Assembly (NCBI GenBank): GCA_949128115.1
Contig: OX421961.1
Coordinates: 121,523,050 to 121,587,049 of the forward strand
From: Anaspis maculata
Lineage: Eukaryota > Arthropoda > Insecta > Coleoptera > Scraptiidae
Direction: 5' to 3'
DNA: 64,000 bases
Shown: piece by piece, positions 35,571 through 48,026 of the stretch
Layout: each line of letters starts with the position of its first letter
How positions within the stretch are numbered: the first letter of the stretch is position 1
Notes under the pieces: generated by a model
What the model was told of the DNA's origin: nothing
Databases searched by the model: none
The model's input: the letters and a program-made list of their open reading frames with translations, nothing else
Program-made: the position numbers and the translations under genes

Positions 35571-38459
35571 TATGGTATTCTCCCTGGTGAAGAACACGTG
35601 ATTTTCCAGTGCAACGAGAGTGCGTCGTTTTTACAATTTTAAGGTCGGTCTTTCTTTGATTATTGTACAGTAATTTTGGCTCCCACCCACTCACCAAATC
35701 ATGCGTTTCGATACCTATTTTGTCCGCAAAATTGTTGTACATAACCCGAAATTCTTTGTTCTCTTTGTTCTCAACGGGCTTGCATAACCCGCAGTTTTTC
35801 CCCTTTGAAATCAAGGTGCTTTGCACAGCTTTGAATTTTGTGTAATTTATCTACTCCCCAAATGATCTCAATATTGATGGCAAAGGCCGTAATCTAGTGG
35901 GTGTGCACTTTGCGCACTCACGACTTTGCCTCGGGATGGCGCTGTCGCGCGTATTTCGATGTTTCATTATTGTTTCTTTTCCACAAGTTACGTCATAAAC
36001 GGTAAGATCACCAAGAGAAACTCTGCTACGCCAAAATTAGCCGCCAAGTATAGAACAGTACTTTTTATGATTCATTCACATTTCATTGTTCATTGTCGGG
36101 TTTTACATGAGTCACTGCCCTCTGTTTTGACGGGAATATTTATTTATAAACATATTCGGTAGTATCACGGAATATCCTCACCAAGAATGCGTACGTTGAA
36201 TGTTGGAGTTCGAATGGAGTATGAAAGTGGTGTGAGTACTCAATGATTGTGGTTGCAATTCTCGTTCCTCGATAATACCGACAATGTCCATTCACAAGCT
36301 CAACTGTAAATGTCACTATCTCGCATTTAACGAAAATAAGTGTTTACCTTCGGGAACGAATGTAGACCCCACTCAATTTTGCAGAAGTGTTTTTCTATTT
36401 GGTCTCACTTCTTTTGCTTTTACCCGCTCTGATCAGTACCTTGGGCGGTCTTGTCGGCACTCTCACCGGTAAGCACCTGAGTGGGTTGATACCACGTGTG
36501 GGCCTCATCGAAAATAGGCTTCATGAGAATTCCTTGTCCATCCTATCAGAATATACCAAAAGTAAATCTGAATCCAAATTTACCTTTCGATTCACGTTGG
36601 GGTTTCAATTCCAAATAAGACGACGAAGAGAGGGCCACAGGTTGGCTCGAGTCGCACCTTTGCCTTTACTGTTTACTAACAATTCTTCTGTTTTGTATGT
36701 TTGTTTCTGTGAGGTTTGTGATGGGTAACTGCTGGGGAATTTCGGGCGAATGCGTTATAGATACTTCTTTCTTCCAATTGCTTACAAAGGTATGACCAAA
36801 TACGGGTCAATGTCTCCTATTTATTTACCCACACCAATTATCGTTTGTTTGCTGTTTATTTGTCTACACAATTTCTTATCACTTGTTTCTTGCTGATTGA
36901 TGTACAGGGTGTTCACGACAAGATTCACCCCCCCCCCCTCTAGGAGATTCCCCTTTGAGATATTTTGAAAAACTAAAAACTTTTTCTCAACAATTTTTCC
37001 CGCGGATCTTGAATCGATCGTCTAAAAGTTTTCAATTGGTACCGTATACAGGGTGTGACATGTAACTTTTTTATTTCAAATGCAACACCCTATATTTTAT
37101 TACGTCATTTGATGAAGCCTTTTTATTCGATTACAAAAATATATAACATTAATGATTTATTTTGACAACGAAGCTGTCAAAAAATAATAATAAAATAGGT
37201 AGTCAAATAAATTAAAAATTAAAAATCCGCGACACCCTGTATTAGGCACGAATTGGGCCATTTATCCATGCAGAGTTGAATTGTGCAGATGAAATGCTAC
37301 GAGAATAACTTTTTTTAAGTGAACTGTAGAAACCAAAGCCATCTTGCCGCGAAACAAAATTATTTTACTACCTATTTTATTGTTTTTTCGACAACTTACT
37401 TGTCAAAATAAATCATAAGTGTCATATATATTTGTAATCAGAAAAAAAGGCTTAATCAAATAACGGAATAAAATATACGGTGTTACATTTAAAATAAAAA
37501 AGTTACATATCACACCCTGTATACGGTACCAACTGGAAACTTTTAGAGGATCGATTCAAGGTCCCTGGGAAAAATCGTGAGGAAAAAGTTTCTAGTTCTT
37601 CGAAATATCTTCAAGGGAAATTGCTGGTGGGGGGTGAATTTTATCGTGAACACCCTGTACTTGTTTACCGATCATTTATTAATTGTTTTCTTTTCTATCA
37701 ATTTGACTTCTTTTGTTTGTGAAGAGAAATAAATTTCTGAGCGTAAAGTATTCTTCAAAGCGTAAGCGAGCGAGTTTTATTTTGCTGTTGCTTGAATAAC
37801 TTGTAAACGAAGCAAACCTTTCAAAGAAGTTCAAGTACCGATTCACGCTGACTTGATCAATGCATCACTGGAGTGACTTCTCTGTCACTTTTCATCATGA
37901 CTCATTCACACTTGACTTTTGTTCAGATCATTTGGATCATATACGCATGGGTTTCTTTGACGTGTTCTTCCCACGTGTGCCTGTCAGCGAACACGTCACT
38001 TCTCCTTTGCGATCAAATTGACAGTTTAACCTCTTTCATGATTTCTTGTTTTGTTTTGCAAATCTGATTTTGTGTTCATTTCATTGTTGTAAATTCTTGC
38101 ATTGTCTAAATAATTTGTGATGATTTTTCTTGTTTTGTTTGTTGTTGTTCTTCATTCATGTTGTGTCATTTTTATCACTGTCAATTTATTGTTGAGAGGT
38201 GTTTTGAGGAAAGAAACAAATTCATTTCAAACTTTGCAATTGATTTCCAATAAAAGGTTCATTTTGCTTCCATTTCATTTGCGTTCCATTCAAGAATCAA
38301 ACCTCATCTCCAACGACACATTCTCATCTAGAGTAAGAACTCACACAACGTAGGTAAAAGGTAAACGACGTGGGGAAGGGAAGGAACAACGACGATCACT
38401 GCCAACATCGAAAACAGGGTTACACTACAGAAATGGTGCCGTGACCAGGATATACTACA
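35571..38459 (+). mobile_element. Solo-LTR-like element, copy 2
   Basis: Starts TATGGTATTC (one change from TGTGGTATTC) and ends ATACTACA. A perfect 4-bp duplication AGGT flanks it (35567-35570 and 38460-38463). About 140 bp present in copies 1 and 3 is deleted just after the first 15 bp. A 753-bp palindrome (36905-37657) interrupts it at TA. It carries one PBS-like TGGTGCCGTGACCAGGAT unit before its end. Confidence 0.85.
36905..37657. mobile_element. Nested CAGGGTG palindromes inside LTR copy 2
   Basis: Outer ends CAGGGTGTTCACG / CGTGAACACCCTG with TA at 36903-36904 and 37658-37659; LTR copies 1 and 3 show the empty site ATGTACTTG. Inner ends CAGGGTGTGACATGTAAC / mirrored at 37049-37519, also TA-flanked. 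Removing the inner element leaves the perfect palindrome GGTACCGTATATACGGTACC, so it sits at the exact dyad centre. No coding capacity. Confidence 0.9.
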
Positions 38460-38463
38460 AGGT

Positions 38464-40554
38464 CTCAGGATTTACGTGAGGACGACATTTATTGTATTGT
38501 GGTCGATTGTGGTCGACGTTGGACTGAAAATAAAATCGTGACAGCTACACAGTTTGTTTTGACAATAAAAAGAGAAAAGCGTCTACAATCAAGCTTGGAA
38601 TTTCTTTCATGTCCAGCTATAGTTGAGCTCTGTGAAGAATTTGTTGGAAAAATGGCCCGAACAAAATCGTTGGTCGTCGTCTCTCATCGTACCTGCGAAG
38701 AACTAAAAACGACTTTGTATAAGAGCTTTATTGTTAAGAGACAGGAACATGCGAAATTTGGAACTCTGGTAGCTTTCTCTGCTTTGATATTCCAAGACGC
38801 ATAAAAGCGTCCACCGCGTCTCTGGTGGTGCGCCCTCTTCGTCTAAAACCAGCCGCGCTGTGCATTTTATGGCGGCCGACGTTGCATCTACGCGAAATCA
38901 ATGCCGCCATTGTTGCGACGGGGCCCCCGTAATGGTCTTCTTCATCGACGGTATTAATAAAATTGCTAGCAATCCGTCTCGTCTCAGTGCTAAGTGGCCG
39001 ACATAAAAATGAAGAGCTCTTCAAACCAGAAACTCGCCGCTCTCTCGGCTTCGCATCAGATAGTGCGGTTGATGCTCGGCGTTGCTGAGCTTTTCTCCGC
39101 AGTTACAAATGAGGCTTGTTGTGCCCGGTCCGAAATCCGAATCTCTCTCCTACCAGAGAGCGGTGTTCAGAGATCAGATCCTAATAATTTCGACATGCTC
39201 CACATTCAGCTAATGAAGTGATTGACCGAGAAACGCGCGCCAGAATAATAGCAGACTCTCCCCCAATAATACATCATGATTATCAATAATTGGCAATTAG
39301 TGTTACTTAGTCACTTATACACGACACGACGGCATCACAAACATACCCAACAAGCCCTTAATTGATGCGACATTATGCGCGCCGTGCCGACACTCTGTTC
39401 CCGTTTCGCACCGACGACGATTCCGGGCCGGCAGAAGAGTTGGCATTGTTAAATTCAACCGCCGCACGGAATCCAGAACGCAGGGCAGAGAGAACCATTA
39501 ATTCATAATTGCCGCGGTTATCACCGCGGGACGGTTGAAGAAAAGGAAATAAATTGCGGTAACAAGCGGGGCGATGAAAGAGAAAAAAGGCCGAAATAAA
39601 TTTAAAAACAATGTACAAGCATCCGAGCTCCCCCCCCCCCCCGTAATGACGAGATGATGGTAAATGACGGTCGGTCATACACAAAACCGCGGTATACTTT
39701 GAGGATGAGAGCAGTCGCCTCGCCAAAATTGAATTTATCCCGGTGGAATAAATCCAGTGCGATGGCGATGTTCAAATGTACAGCCGAAGGAACATAAATT
39801 TGGTGGCGAGCATTAGAACGAAAACGCAATTATTTCTCCGGTTTAAATTGAAGCTTTTATCCCGGGTCTAAACTCGACAGGGATGTATTTTGTTAAAAGA
39901 AGAATAAACGCGATTCGAATTGTCACCGTGCAATATTTAATTTACAAGCGTCGACATTTTTTAATTTGAAAACGGCGTCGAAGCACCTGGATCCACTGGT
40001 TAACTTGGGCTTGACTACCAGGAGCTATTGGATCTTCACAATAGAGAGGTACTGCACTTGCTGACAAGACAACTAAGGAATAATATGCAGTATCACCACT
40101 TAGTATGCAGTACCTAGCTGTCACCGACTCCGGCAAGCCGTGACCTGAGTGACAGCGTCGCAAGAGCCCCGTAGGGTGGGTCACAGGGCGCCACTGATCT
40201 AATTTTCCTGGGCCCCCAGAGCTTGTCAACGATTCGAGAGTGTCCACCACGTCGGGAGGGCGGCGCCGCTCAAACACAAAACCAGATCAGAATACACTCA
40301 AATCAGTCACTGAAAACGACATAAATACAAATACGGAGGCCCGCTGGAATTGGCCATCCAATTTTCGCCGTGGCGAAATCCTGACATTAGATTATTTTTT
40401 GAAGGTTATATCAGACATACTTCCAACAAAACAGTGATGCAGATGTCAACGTAACAGCCGAATAATAAGGCGGCGGCAACGTCAATATGGCAGACTCCCC
40501 AGCAACAGCCGGGGGAGGGGATCAACGCGCTATTCAAATACATAAGTCACCTTT
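38464..40554. other. Mostly unique intron; inverted repeat at 40170-40285
   Basis: No gene recognised. 40170-40285 is the inverted partner of 34630-34750 and continues into GGAGTCGGTGACAGC-like sequence resembling the edge of repeat R. A C13 run lies near 39632. Confidence 0.45.
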
Positions 40555-40910
40555 TCCACGTTCTCTTCTAGATTTGATGACTTTTTTTCAAGAAATCATG
40601 TGCTTTGTGTATCATTTTTGCATTCCAGAACAGTTTTGTGTCAAAATTGAGACGATTTCTTGAATACTTTCAAGAGTTTGATAGGAAACAGCTCCTTTTT
40701 TACGATATTTTTCTAGATTTTGGTGACTTTTTTTCAAAGAATCATGTGCTTTGTGTAGCATTTTTCCAATTGATATGGCATTTTACGTTTTTTTTTGTAG
40801 CATTTTGTAGCTATTTTTCCTGATTTTTTCCACACTTCCAAAAGTTTTAGTGGCAAACAACTTTATATTTTTTATGTTTTCTTCTAGATTTGATGACTTT
40901 TTTCGGGGGA
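40555..40910 (+). repeat. Tandem repeat, about 165-180-bp unit
   Basis: TTCTAGATTT(T)G(A/G)TGACTTTTTT begins three units near 40567, 40731 and 40884. The first two also share AATCATGTGCTTTGTGTA. The third is partial. Confidence 0.7.
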
Positions 40911-41009
40911 AATGTTTACTGCACGACAAATTAAAGACTCGTCACGCCAGAACAAAAACAACAAAAAATGTGAAAGAAATGACCGAATAATATTTTTCAC
41001 GACATACTA

Positions 41010-42210
41010 CCGGGTGGGCCATAAAAAACCGTGCTCGGAATTTTTCCTTCTGAAATTTTTATTTCGCCATCGATTTTTTACGAACTTTTCAGCATTGGCT
41101 AGTCAATTGAATAGGCTATCAGTTCCGTATATCAAAATGGCTGACATACCAAAATTCAAGGTGGCAGAAACAATTGAATATAGGCCTTCTTTTGTTCTCG
41201 TTGATTTTTATTGAAAGTTACCAGAAAGTCAAAACCAATCATGTATTGTGGAGAAATAGACCTTTCTTGTCAATTCAACACCACAACCAGTAAAATCGGG
41301 TCATCTGCTGAGCAGCTATTGTGAGTTGAAGCAAAGCCTACTTTCCATTTTTTTCATTTCCGCATAATTGATCCTTATTTAGGTATGCTGCCCGCCAATC
41401 CGCCATTTGTTCATTTATCAACCTCAAAATGGCCAACATGTCAAAATTCAAGATGGAGGAAACTATTGAAAATGGGCCTTATTCGTCCTTGTTGGAATAG
41501 AAAAACGGAAAGCACGCTTCGCTTCAACTGGCCGTAGCTCCTCATCAGATGAACCGATTTGATTGGTTGCTGTCTTGAATTGTCGAGGAAGGTCTATTCC
41601 TTCAAAATAATTATTGGTTTTGAATTTCTGCTCATTTTTATCAAAAAAGCAATGAGTACAAAAGAAATTCTATTTTCAATCGCTTCCGCCATCTTGAATT
41701 GACAGGTCTGTCATTTTGTCATATAAAAAAGGTAGCCTGTCCAATTGGCTAGCCATTGATACCAAATTTGAGAAAATCGGTTGAGATATGAGCATATGGC
41801 GGATTGGCGAGCAGGATAACTAAATTTGGGTCAATTATGCGGAAATGAAAAAACCGGAGAGTAGGCTTCGCTCAACTCGCAATAGCTCCTCAGCAGATGA
41901 CCCGATTTCATTGGTTGTGGTCTTGAATTGACAAGGAAAGTCTATTCTTTCATAATACATTATTGGTTTTGACTTTCTGGTAACTTTCAGTAAAAATCAA
42001 CGAGAACAAAAGAAGGCATATGTTCAATTGTTTCTGCCATCTTGGATTTTGGTACGTTGGCCATTTTGGAATACAGAAATGATAGCCTTTTCAATTGGCT
42101 ATCCAATGCTGAAAAGTTCGATGAAATCGGTGACGGAATGAAAATTTTAGAAGGAAAAATTCATGTTATTATGGTTTACCCATGATACCCGTTTATTATG
42201 GTCCACCCGG
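41010..42210. mobile_element. 1.2-kb palindromic element, CCGGGTGGGCCATAA ends
   Basis: 1,201 bp, TA flanks (41008-41009, 42211-42212). Arms of more than 500 bp pair through TTTTCAGCATTGG, CTTCTTTTGTTCTCGTTGAT, CCAGAAAGTCAAAACCAAT and GGTCATCTGCTGAG blocks; a second set of related blocks is nearer the centre. No coding frame. TA target suggests Tc1/mariner-type mobility in trans (inference). Confidence 0.85.
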
Positions 42211-42299
42211 TATACACGGCAAAAAAATTCACGACAAAATGAGGGTTTGCACGACAAATTTGAAATACAGAAAGGCCACCCTGAAAATCACCCTTGACG

Positions 42300-44255
42300 T
42301 TTTTTAATCTTAACCTAATCGTGTCACTTGGGAGCCCCAGTGCTTCCTTGAAGTCAATCAAAAGTTTACTGGCAATCTAAATGCAGAACAGTTTGAAGGT
42401 CCTTGTGTCTCCTTGCATTTTTGAACCTTGAAGCGTCAATTTTGATTTGATTTCATGCAACTGCAGTTCTTTGGCTCTTTGACCTTGTCACTTCAGAGAC
42501 CCAACACCCACCCTGGAACTCCTAAGAAGCATCAAATCGTGTACCTGGAAAACTAGTGCCTCGAGTAAATCTTCTACAGTTCAATTGAAAATCTGATATA
42601 TAGCCGATTAGCCGGTCTAAGAGAGGCCCTCGTGCTCTCTGCACTCTTCATACATCAATTCTAACTAATTATATTGTCCGCAACTGCAGAAGCCCCCTAC
42701 AAGTCTTCTAGAGTCACTCATCTTGGTACTTAGGAGCCCTAGTCTCTTGAGGGCTCCTAACAGTTTAACATTGATTTTCTTGTCTGCAACTGTAGAGGCC
42801 CCTTTCGAAGTTCTTCTCCGTCAATTTTATCTTTTTAGCTTGAAGCCCTAACTCACCTTTGCTCTTTGGAGGGTGCTAGGGCTAGGGCAATGCGTTCCGC
42901 AGACAATTCGTCGCAAGCGAGGTCGCAAGAGGAACTACAAGAAAAAAATCAAAAACCCCTAAAGCTTCGGAACGTAAGGGGGCTCAAATACATGAAGAGA
43001 CAAGAAAGGGGGCTCAATGAAGGGCTCTTAAAACCATTAGCAAATACAAGGAGTGTTGCGGGGCAATGCCCCTTTGCAAGGACGTAAATATGTGAGAGCT
43101 CGAGCCTAGGCCACGCCCCTGCTCAGAGCACATAACTACGCCCCACGTTGGGCGCCATGATGCGTGGGGCGTCATGATGCCAAGGGCGAACGAGGCGCAG
43201 TTAGGCTGATGGGCGGAGCTTTCAGGCGGAAGCGCGCTCTTGATGGTGGTGGTGAGACCTGAGGCCTCGCTTGCGGACGATGTACGCTCGGCGGATGGTT
43301 CGGAAGGGTGGCCCCCGAGGGGGCCGGTGTTTTGGCCCTGGAAAGGGCTAATGGTTTCTTGAGAGCTTGACAAAGCGGAAAACGTGGCTTGGCTGCTGCC
43401 AAGCATCTCGATGAGGGCAAAGGCTGTTCGGCGGGCGAGCGGTGCGACGTCGAGGCTGCTTTAATGGCAGAGTGGTCAGTCCTCATCGTGTCGTTCAGCC
43501 GTCCTGAGCTGACACACCGCCACGCAGCAGCCTCAACGTCGCACCGCTCGTCCGCCGACAGCCTTCGCCCTCATCGAGATGCTTTGCAGCAGTCAAGCCA
43601 CGTTTCCCGCTTTGTCAAGCCCTCAAGAAACCATTGGCTTTTTTCAGGGCCAAAACACCGCCCCCCTCGGGGGTCATCTTTCCGAACCATCCGCCGAGCA
43701 GACATCGTCCGCAATCGAGGCCTCAAGGTTTCACCACCACCATGAAGAGCGCGCTTCCGCCAGAGCCTGAAAGCTCCGCCCTTCAGCTTGGCCGCGCCTC
43801 TTTCGCCCTCAGCATCAGGGGGTGCGATAGAACTCCAGACGTCATGCAAAAATGAAAGGGGACTCAGCAGGGTTCCAAACGATATTGAAGATACAAGAGT
43901 GCCCAATGGAGCTTTACACCTACAAATAAGAAATGAAGGCAAAAGGGGGGCTTACTGTTACTCTGTAAGCCAATAAAAACACGAGTGGGTTAACTGGGGC
44001 TCCATACCACTCTTGAGAATACAAGGGAGCCCTATAAGGCTCCTAATATCGCATGAAGGTATGAGGTGGTTGTTGATGCTCCGAAAGCTAAGGAAGGTCA
44101 GCAGGGCTCCAAAAGACGTTGGAGGAATATGAGGGCTCGATGAGGCTCTGGATAACACAAAAAAGCAACAGGAGGCTTCGTGGAATTTTGGTAGACATGA
44201 AAAAACATAAAGGGGCTAACCAGGGCTCCAAACTACATTTGCGGATACAAGAAAA
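42300..44255. repeat. Degenerate AGGGCTCC repeats around a GC-rich palindrome
   Basis: Right part (43850-44255): about 3.3 units of roughly 120 bp, each with CAGGGCTCCA(A) and a downstream GATACAAGAG(G/T)GC-type block. Left part (42350-42860) has related AGGGCTCCTA and GAAGCCCTA words in the opposite sense. Confidence 0.6.
43165..43835. mobile_element. GC-rich palindrome, about 310-bp arms
   Basis: Arms meet near 43500. Mirrored blocks include GGCGGAAGCGCGCTCTT, GGCGGATGGTTCGGAA, GGGCCAAAACACCG-like, GAAACCATTGGCTTTTTT-like, ATCTCGATGAGGGC and GCGAGCGGTGCGACGT. It is much richer in GC than its surroundings. Many overlapping frames of 60-130 codons here are mirror artefacts. Ends and target duplication are unresolved. 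Confidence 0.8.
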
Positions 44256-47200
44256 TCCTCCGAATCCTCTCCAGAAGCAACGCCTCAAACACTTTTGAAG
44301 GAACCGATAAGAGGCTAATTGGACGGTAGGATGTTACCTGGGTGACATCTTTACCCGGCTTTGGTATAACAATAGTTTTAGCCTCCTTCCAAGTTGATGA
44401 GTAGTGGCTTGTTCTTATTATGGAGTTGGCAATCATTGTGAACAGACGAATACCTTCCTCCGGCAATTCTCTCATCATTTTTCCCGTTATTTCATCTCTT
44501 CCTGGCGCCGTCCTGGGTTTGAGTTTTTCTATTATTTTGCGAATGTTCCTCTTGGTCAAGCTGTCAATAGGTGGGTCGAGCTGTAACGGGGCTTCAAGGA
44601 AGTGGTTGATTTCTCTTCCCTCTTCTGGTGGTATCATGGCTGGAAATGACTTGAATACGTTACTGAGGTGATCCGCGAAAGCATCGGCCTTCTCTTCATC
44701 ACTTTTAGCCCATCCACCCTGGGTTTTTCTGGTAGGAGGAATGCGTATTTGCGGATGTTTAAGTTTTTTCGTAGCCTTCCAGAATGAGTAATCTCCAGCC
44801 TCGGAGGATGAAAGGTTGCTAAGATAGTTGTAGATTCCATCATTTCGGTGGTTCATCAATAACAGTTTCACTTCTTTTGTTTCCACATTCAATTTCGTCT
44901 TATCAGCTGGGGCCCGAGTCTCTTGCCATCCCTTACGCAGTTTTCTTTTCTCGTCGATTCTGTCCTGTGTGTCTTTCGGAAGCCTTTCTCTTCCCGCCCG
45001 GTCGGGCTCCGTCCGTGGAGTAGCTCGAGTCGCCGCGGCACGCAGTACACTCGAGAACTGCTGAACGGCCACTTCGATGGCTCCACTCTTGAGTGGGATA
45101 TCCATTCTCAACTCTCCCTGTACATACTCTCTGAACATTGCCCAGTTCGTGTTTCTGTTAGTCAGAGACGTCTTCTTGATTTGCTTTGTTACGGCTGTTC
45201 TGTGCGTAACGATGATCGGAGAGTGGCCAGGAGATAGATCCCAGGAGGGCTCGATCTCGAAGTAATTGCTGCTGATCCCTCTTATCATGCAGAAGTCGAG
45301 CAGGTCGGGTACTTTGCAAGAATCCGTCGGCCAGTATGTTGGTTGTCCAGTTGTAAGTGGGTACATGCTATTCTTTTGCATCGCTTGATACAGCTGTCTG
45401 CCTCTTGGGGAAGTCAGTCGCGATTCCCAGTACGGATGCTTAGAGTTGTAGTCTCCACCAGCCAGAAATTTGCTCCCAAGTGTTGTGGTATTCCCCCTTT
45501 GTTTTGTTTGTACGTTGGTACCTGAAGTAGGTACGGTCGTGGACGTTCGCAGCGTTTGCCGATGGGAGAGGGAGATGGCGCTGGGCGCGCGCGAGCGGTA
45601 GCCGCAGAGAGAGAAGAGAATCAGCTGTGGTGAAAAACACGTGATTTTCAGTGCATCGAGAATGCGTGGTTTTTACAATTCTAAGGTCGGTCTTTCTTTG
45701 ATTATTGTATCGTAATTTTGGCTTCCACCCACTCACCAAATCATGCATTCAGATACCTATGTTGTCCGCAACATTATTGTACATAACCCGAAATTCTTTG
45801 TTCTCTTTGTTCTCAACGGGCTTGCATAACCCGCAGTTTTTCCCATTTGAAATCAAGGTGCTTCGCACAGCTTTGAATTTTGTGTAATTTATCTACTACC
45901 AAATGATCTCAATGTTGACGGCAAAAGCCGTAATCTAGAGTGTGCACTTGGCGCACTCATGACGTTACCTCGGGATTGCGCTATCGCGCATATTTCGAGG
46001 TTTCATGATTGTTTCTTTTCCACAAGTTACGTCACAAACAGTAAGATGACAAAAAGAAACTCTGCTACGCTAAAATCAGCCGCTAAGTAGAGAACAGTAC
46101 TTTTTATGATTCATTCACATTCCATCGTTTATTTTCGGGTTATACCTGAAAGTGAAGGAGGGAAAGAGAGACTTGACGCTTCTCCGTGTCCTGGGGAGGG
46201 GTCCACCACTTGTATGAATCTGCCTTGTTGAGTCTACTAACATTTTCTTATTTGGAGGGGAAATTATGTTTAACGACGGAGAGAGGGCCACAGGTGGGCT
46301 CGAGTCGATTTTCTTGTATTTACTGTTATTTACTGTATGTGATTACTGTTTACTAACCATTGTTCTGTTTTGTATGTAAGTATGTATCTGTGGGGTTTTT
46401 GATGGGTAACTGCTGGGGAATTTCGGGCGAATGCGTTATAGATACTTCTTCCTCCCAATTGCTTACAAAGAGTATGACCAACCTCAACTTCTCTACTTAT
46501 TTATCTCTCACCTGTCTTTTGTTTATTTGTTGGGAGTTGTTGTTTCTCTTGGGAGGTACGAAGTTTCCGGGGAAAAAACAAAGCCAAGGCACCTGATAAA
46601 GGTAAAATTAATGATGATATTTATCTACCTGATTATCTCTTATTTGTTTCTTGTTTATCCACCTACACCATTCCTTCTCATTTGTTTCTTGCTGATTTAT
46701 GTACTTGTTCACCGATCATTTCTTTATTGTTTATTCATCTATCAATTTGACTTATTTTGTTTGTAAAGTGTAAAATTAATTGCTCAGCGTTCAAAGCGTA
46801 AGCGAGCGAGTTTCCTTTTGTTGTTATGTAAATAACTTGTAAACGGAACAAACTTTCAAAGAGGTTCAAGCACCGATTCACGCTGACTTGATCAATGCAT
46901 AACTGGAGTGACTTCTGTCATTTCATCATGACTCATTCACACTTGACTTTTGTTCAGATCATTTGGGAAGGGATTTTTCAGCATTCAACCAGGCAATACG
47001 CATGGGTTTCTTTGACGTGTTCTTCCCATGTGTGCCGGTCAGCGAATACGTCACTTTTCTTTTGCGATCAAATTGACAGTTAGGCATGTTTCATGATTTC
47101 TTGTTCTGTTTTGTTAATCCGATTTTGTGTTCATTTTATTGTTGTAAATTTCTGCATTGTCTAAATAATTTGTAATGACTTTTCTTGTTTCATTTGTTTG

Positions 47201-47941
47201 TGTTTTGTTGTTCTTCATTCTTGTTGTGTCATTTTATCACTGTCAATTTCTTGTTGTGAGGTGTTTTGAGAAAAGAAATAAATTCATTTAAAACTTTGCT
47301 AATTGATTTTCAATAAACATTCATTTAGCTTGCATTTCATTCGCGTTTCATTCAAGAATCAAACCTCATCCCCAACGACACATTCTCATCTTGAGTAAGA
47401 ACTCAACACAACGTAGGTAAAAGGTGAACAACGTCAAGAAGGGAAGGGACAACGACGATCACAGCCAAACATCTAAAAGAGGGATACACTACAGAAGTGG
47501 TATCGTGACCAGGATACACTACAGAAGTGGTGCCGTGACCAGGATACACTACAGTGTCTTGAAAAAATCGTCGAACTTTTCACTCTTGATTGGTTGTCTA
47601 GGAGGACAGTAAACAGAAGCTAAGGTAAATTGTTGGCCTTGCTTGTTTTCGATAATAATACTAGTCGATTGGATGTGTTTTTGACTGAGCTTCTCGCTTT
47701 CGTGGTGTTTAATGGAACTATGGATGATGACCGCCGTTCCACCATGAGCTTTCTCTTTTGGATGTGGTGTGGTATATAAGAAATAGCCTGGAATGTTCAT
47801 GTAACTCTTGGATGTCATATGTGTTTCCGAAACCAGCACAACGTCGATTTTCTGGGAAATAATAAAAGCTTTGAGCTCCTGGGTGTGTCGAGGTAAGCCA
47901 TTGGCGTTCCAGACGGCAATCCTCAGGCAGGAGCAATCCAT
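44256..47941 (-). pseudogene. LINE ORF2: endonuclease and start of RT, interrupted
   Basis: Starts with MDCSCLRIAVWNANGLPRHT. Endonuclease motifs are VWNANGL, VSETHM (Glu) and LASVYCPP. The frame is cut at DDFFKTL by the element 45484-47553 and resumes on the far side with KFLAGGDYNSKHPYW (catalytic Asp/Asn). Then WPTDSCKVPDLLDF and DLSPGHSPI (terminal His motif) follow, a linker, and the first RT blocks TAPGRDEITGKMM and VIPKPGKDVTQVTSYRPISL. It stops at RIRRIF before any RT catalytic Asp. Apart from the insertion, the frame is open. Confidence 0.93.
45484..47553 (+). mobile_element. Solo-LTR-like element, copy 3
   Basis: 2,070 bp, TGTGGTATTCCCCC to CACTACA, with perfect 4-bp duplication GTGT (45480-45483 and 47554-47557). 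The LINE reading frame is continuous once the element and one GTGT are ignored, which fixes both borders to the base. AATAAA near 47313. Its end carries two tandem 30-bp PBS-like units (with TGGTATCGTGACCAGGAT and TGGTGCCGTGACCAGGAT) instead of one. Confidence 0.93.
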
Positions 47942-48026
47942 TAGGAGCGCTTCTGAATCAGTGACACCAGAATGTCTAGCATTCTGTCGGTTCTTTCCAT
48001 CATTTTGTCTATCTTGTCCATCATTT

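Noticed and set aside
43014..43942. Cluster of overlapping frames of 60-130 codons on both strands
   Set aside because: Explained by the GC-rich palindrome, whose mirrored arms open frames on both strands.
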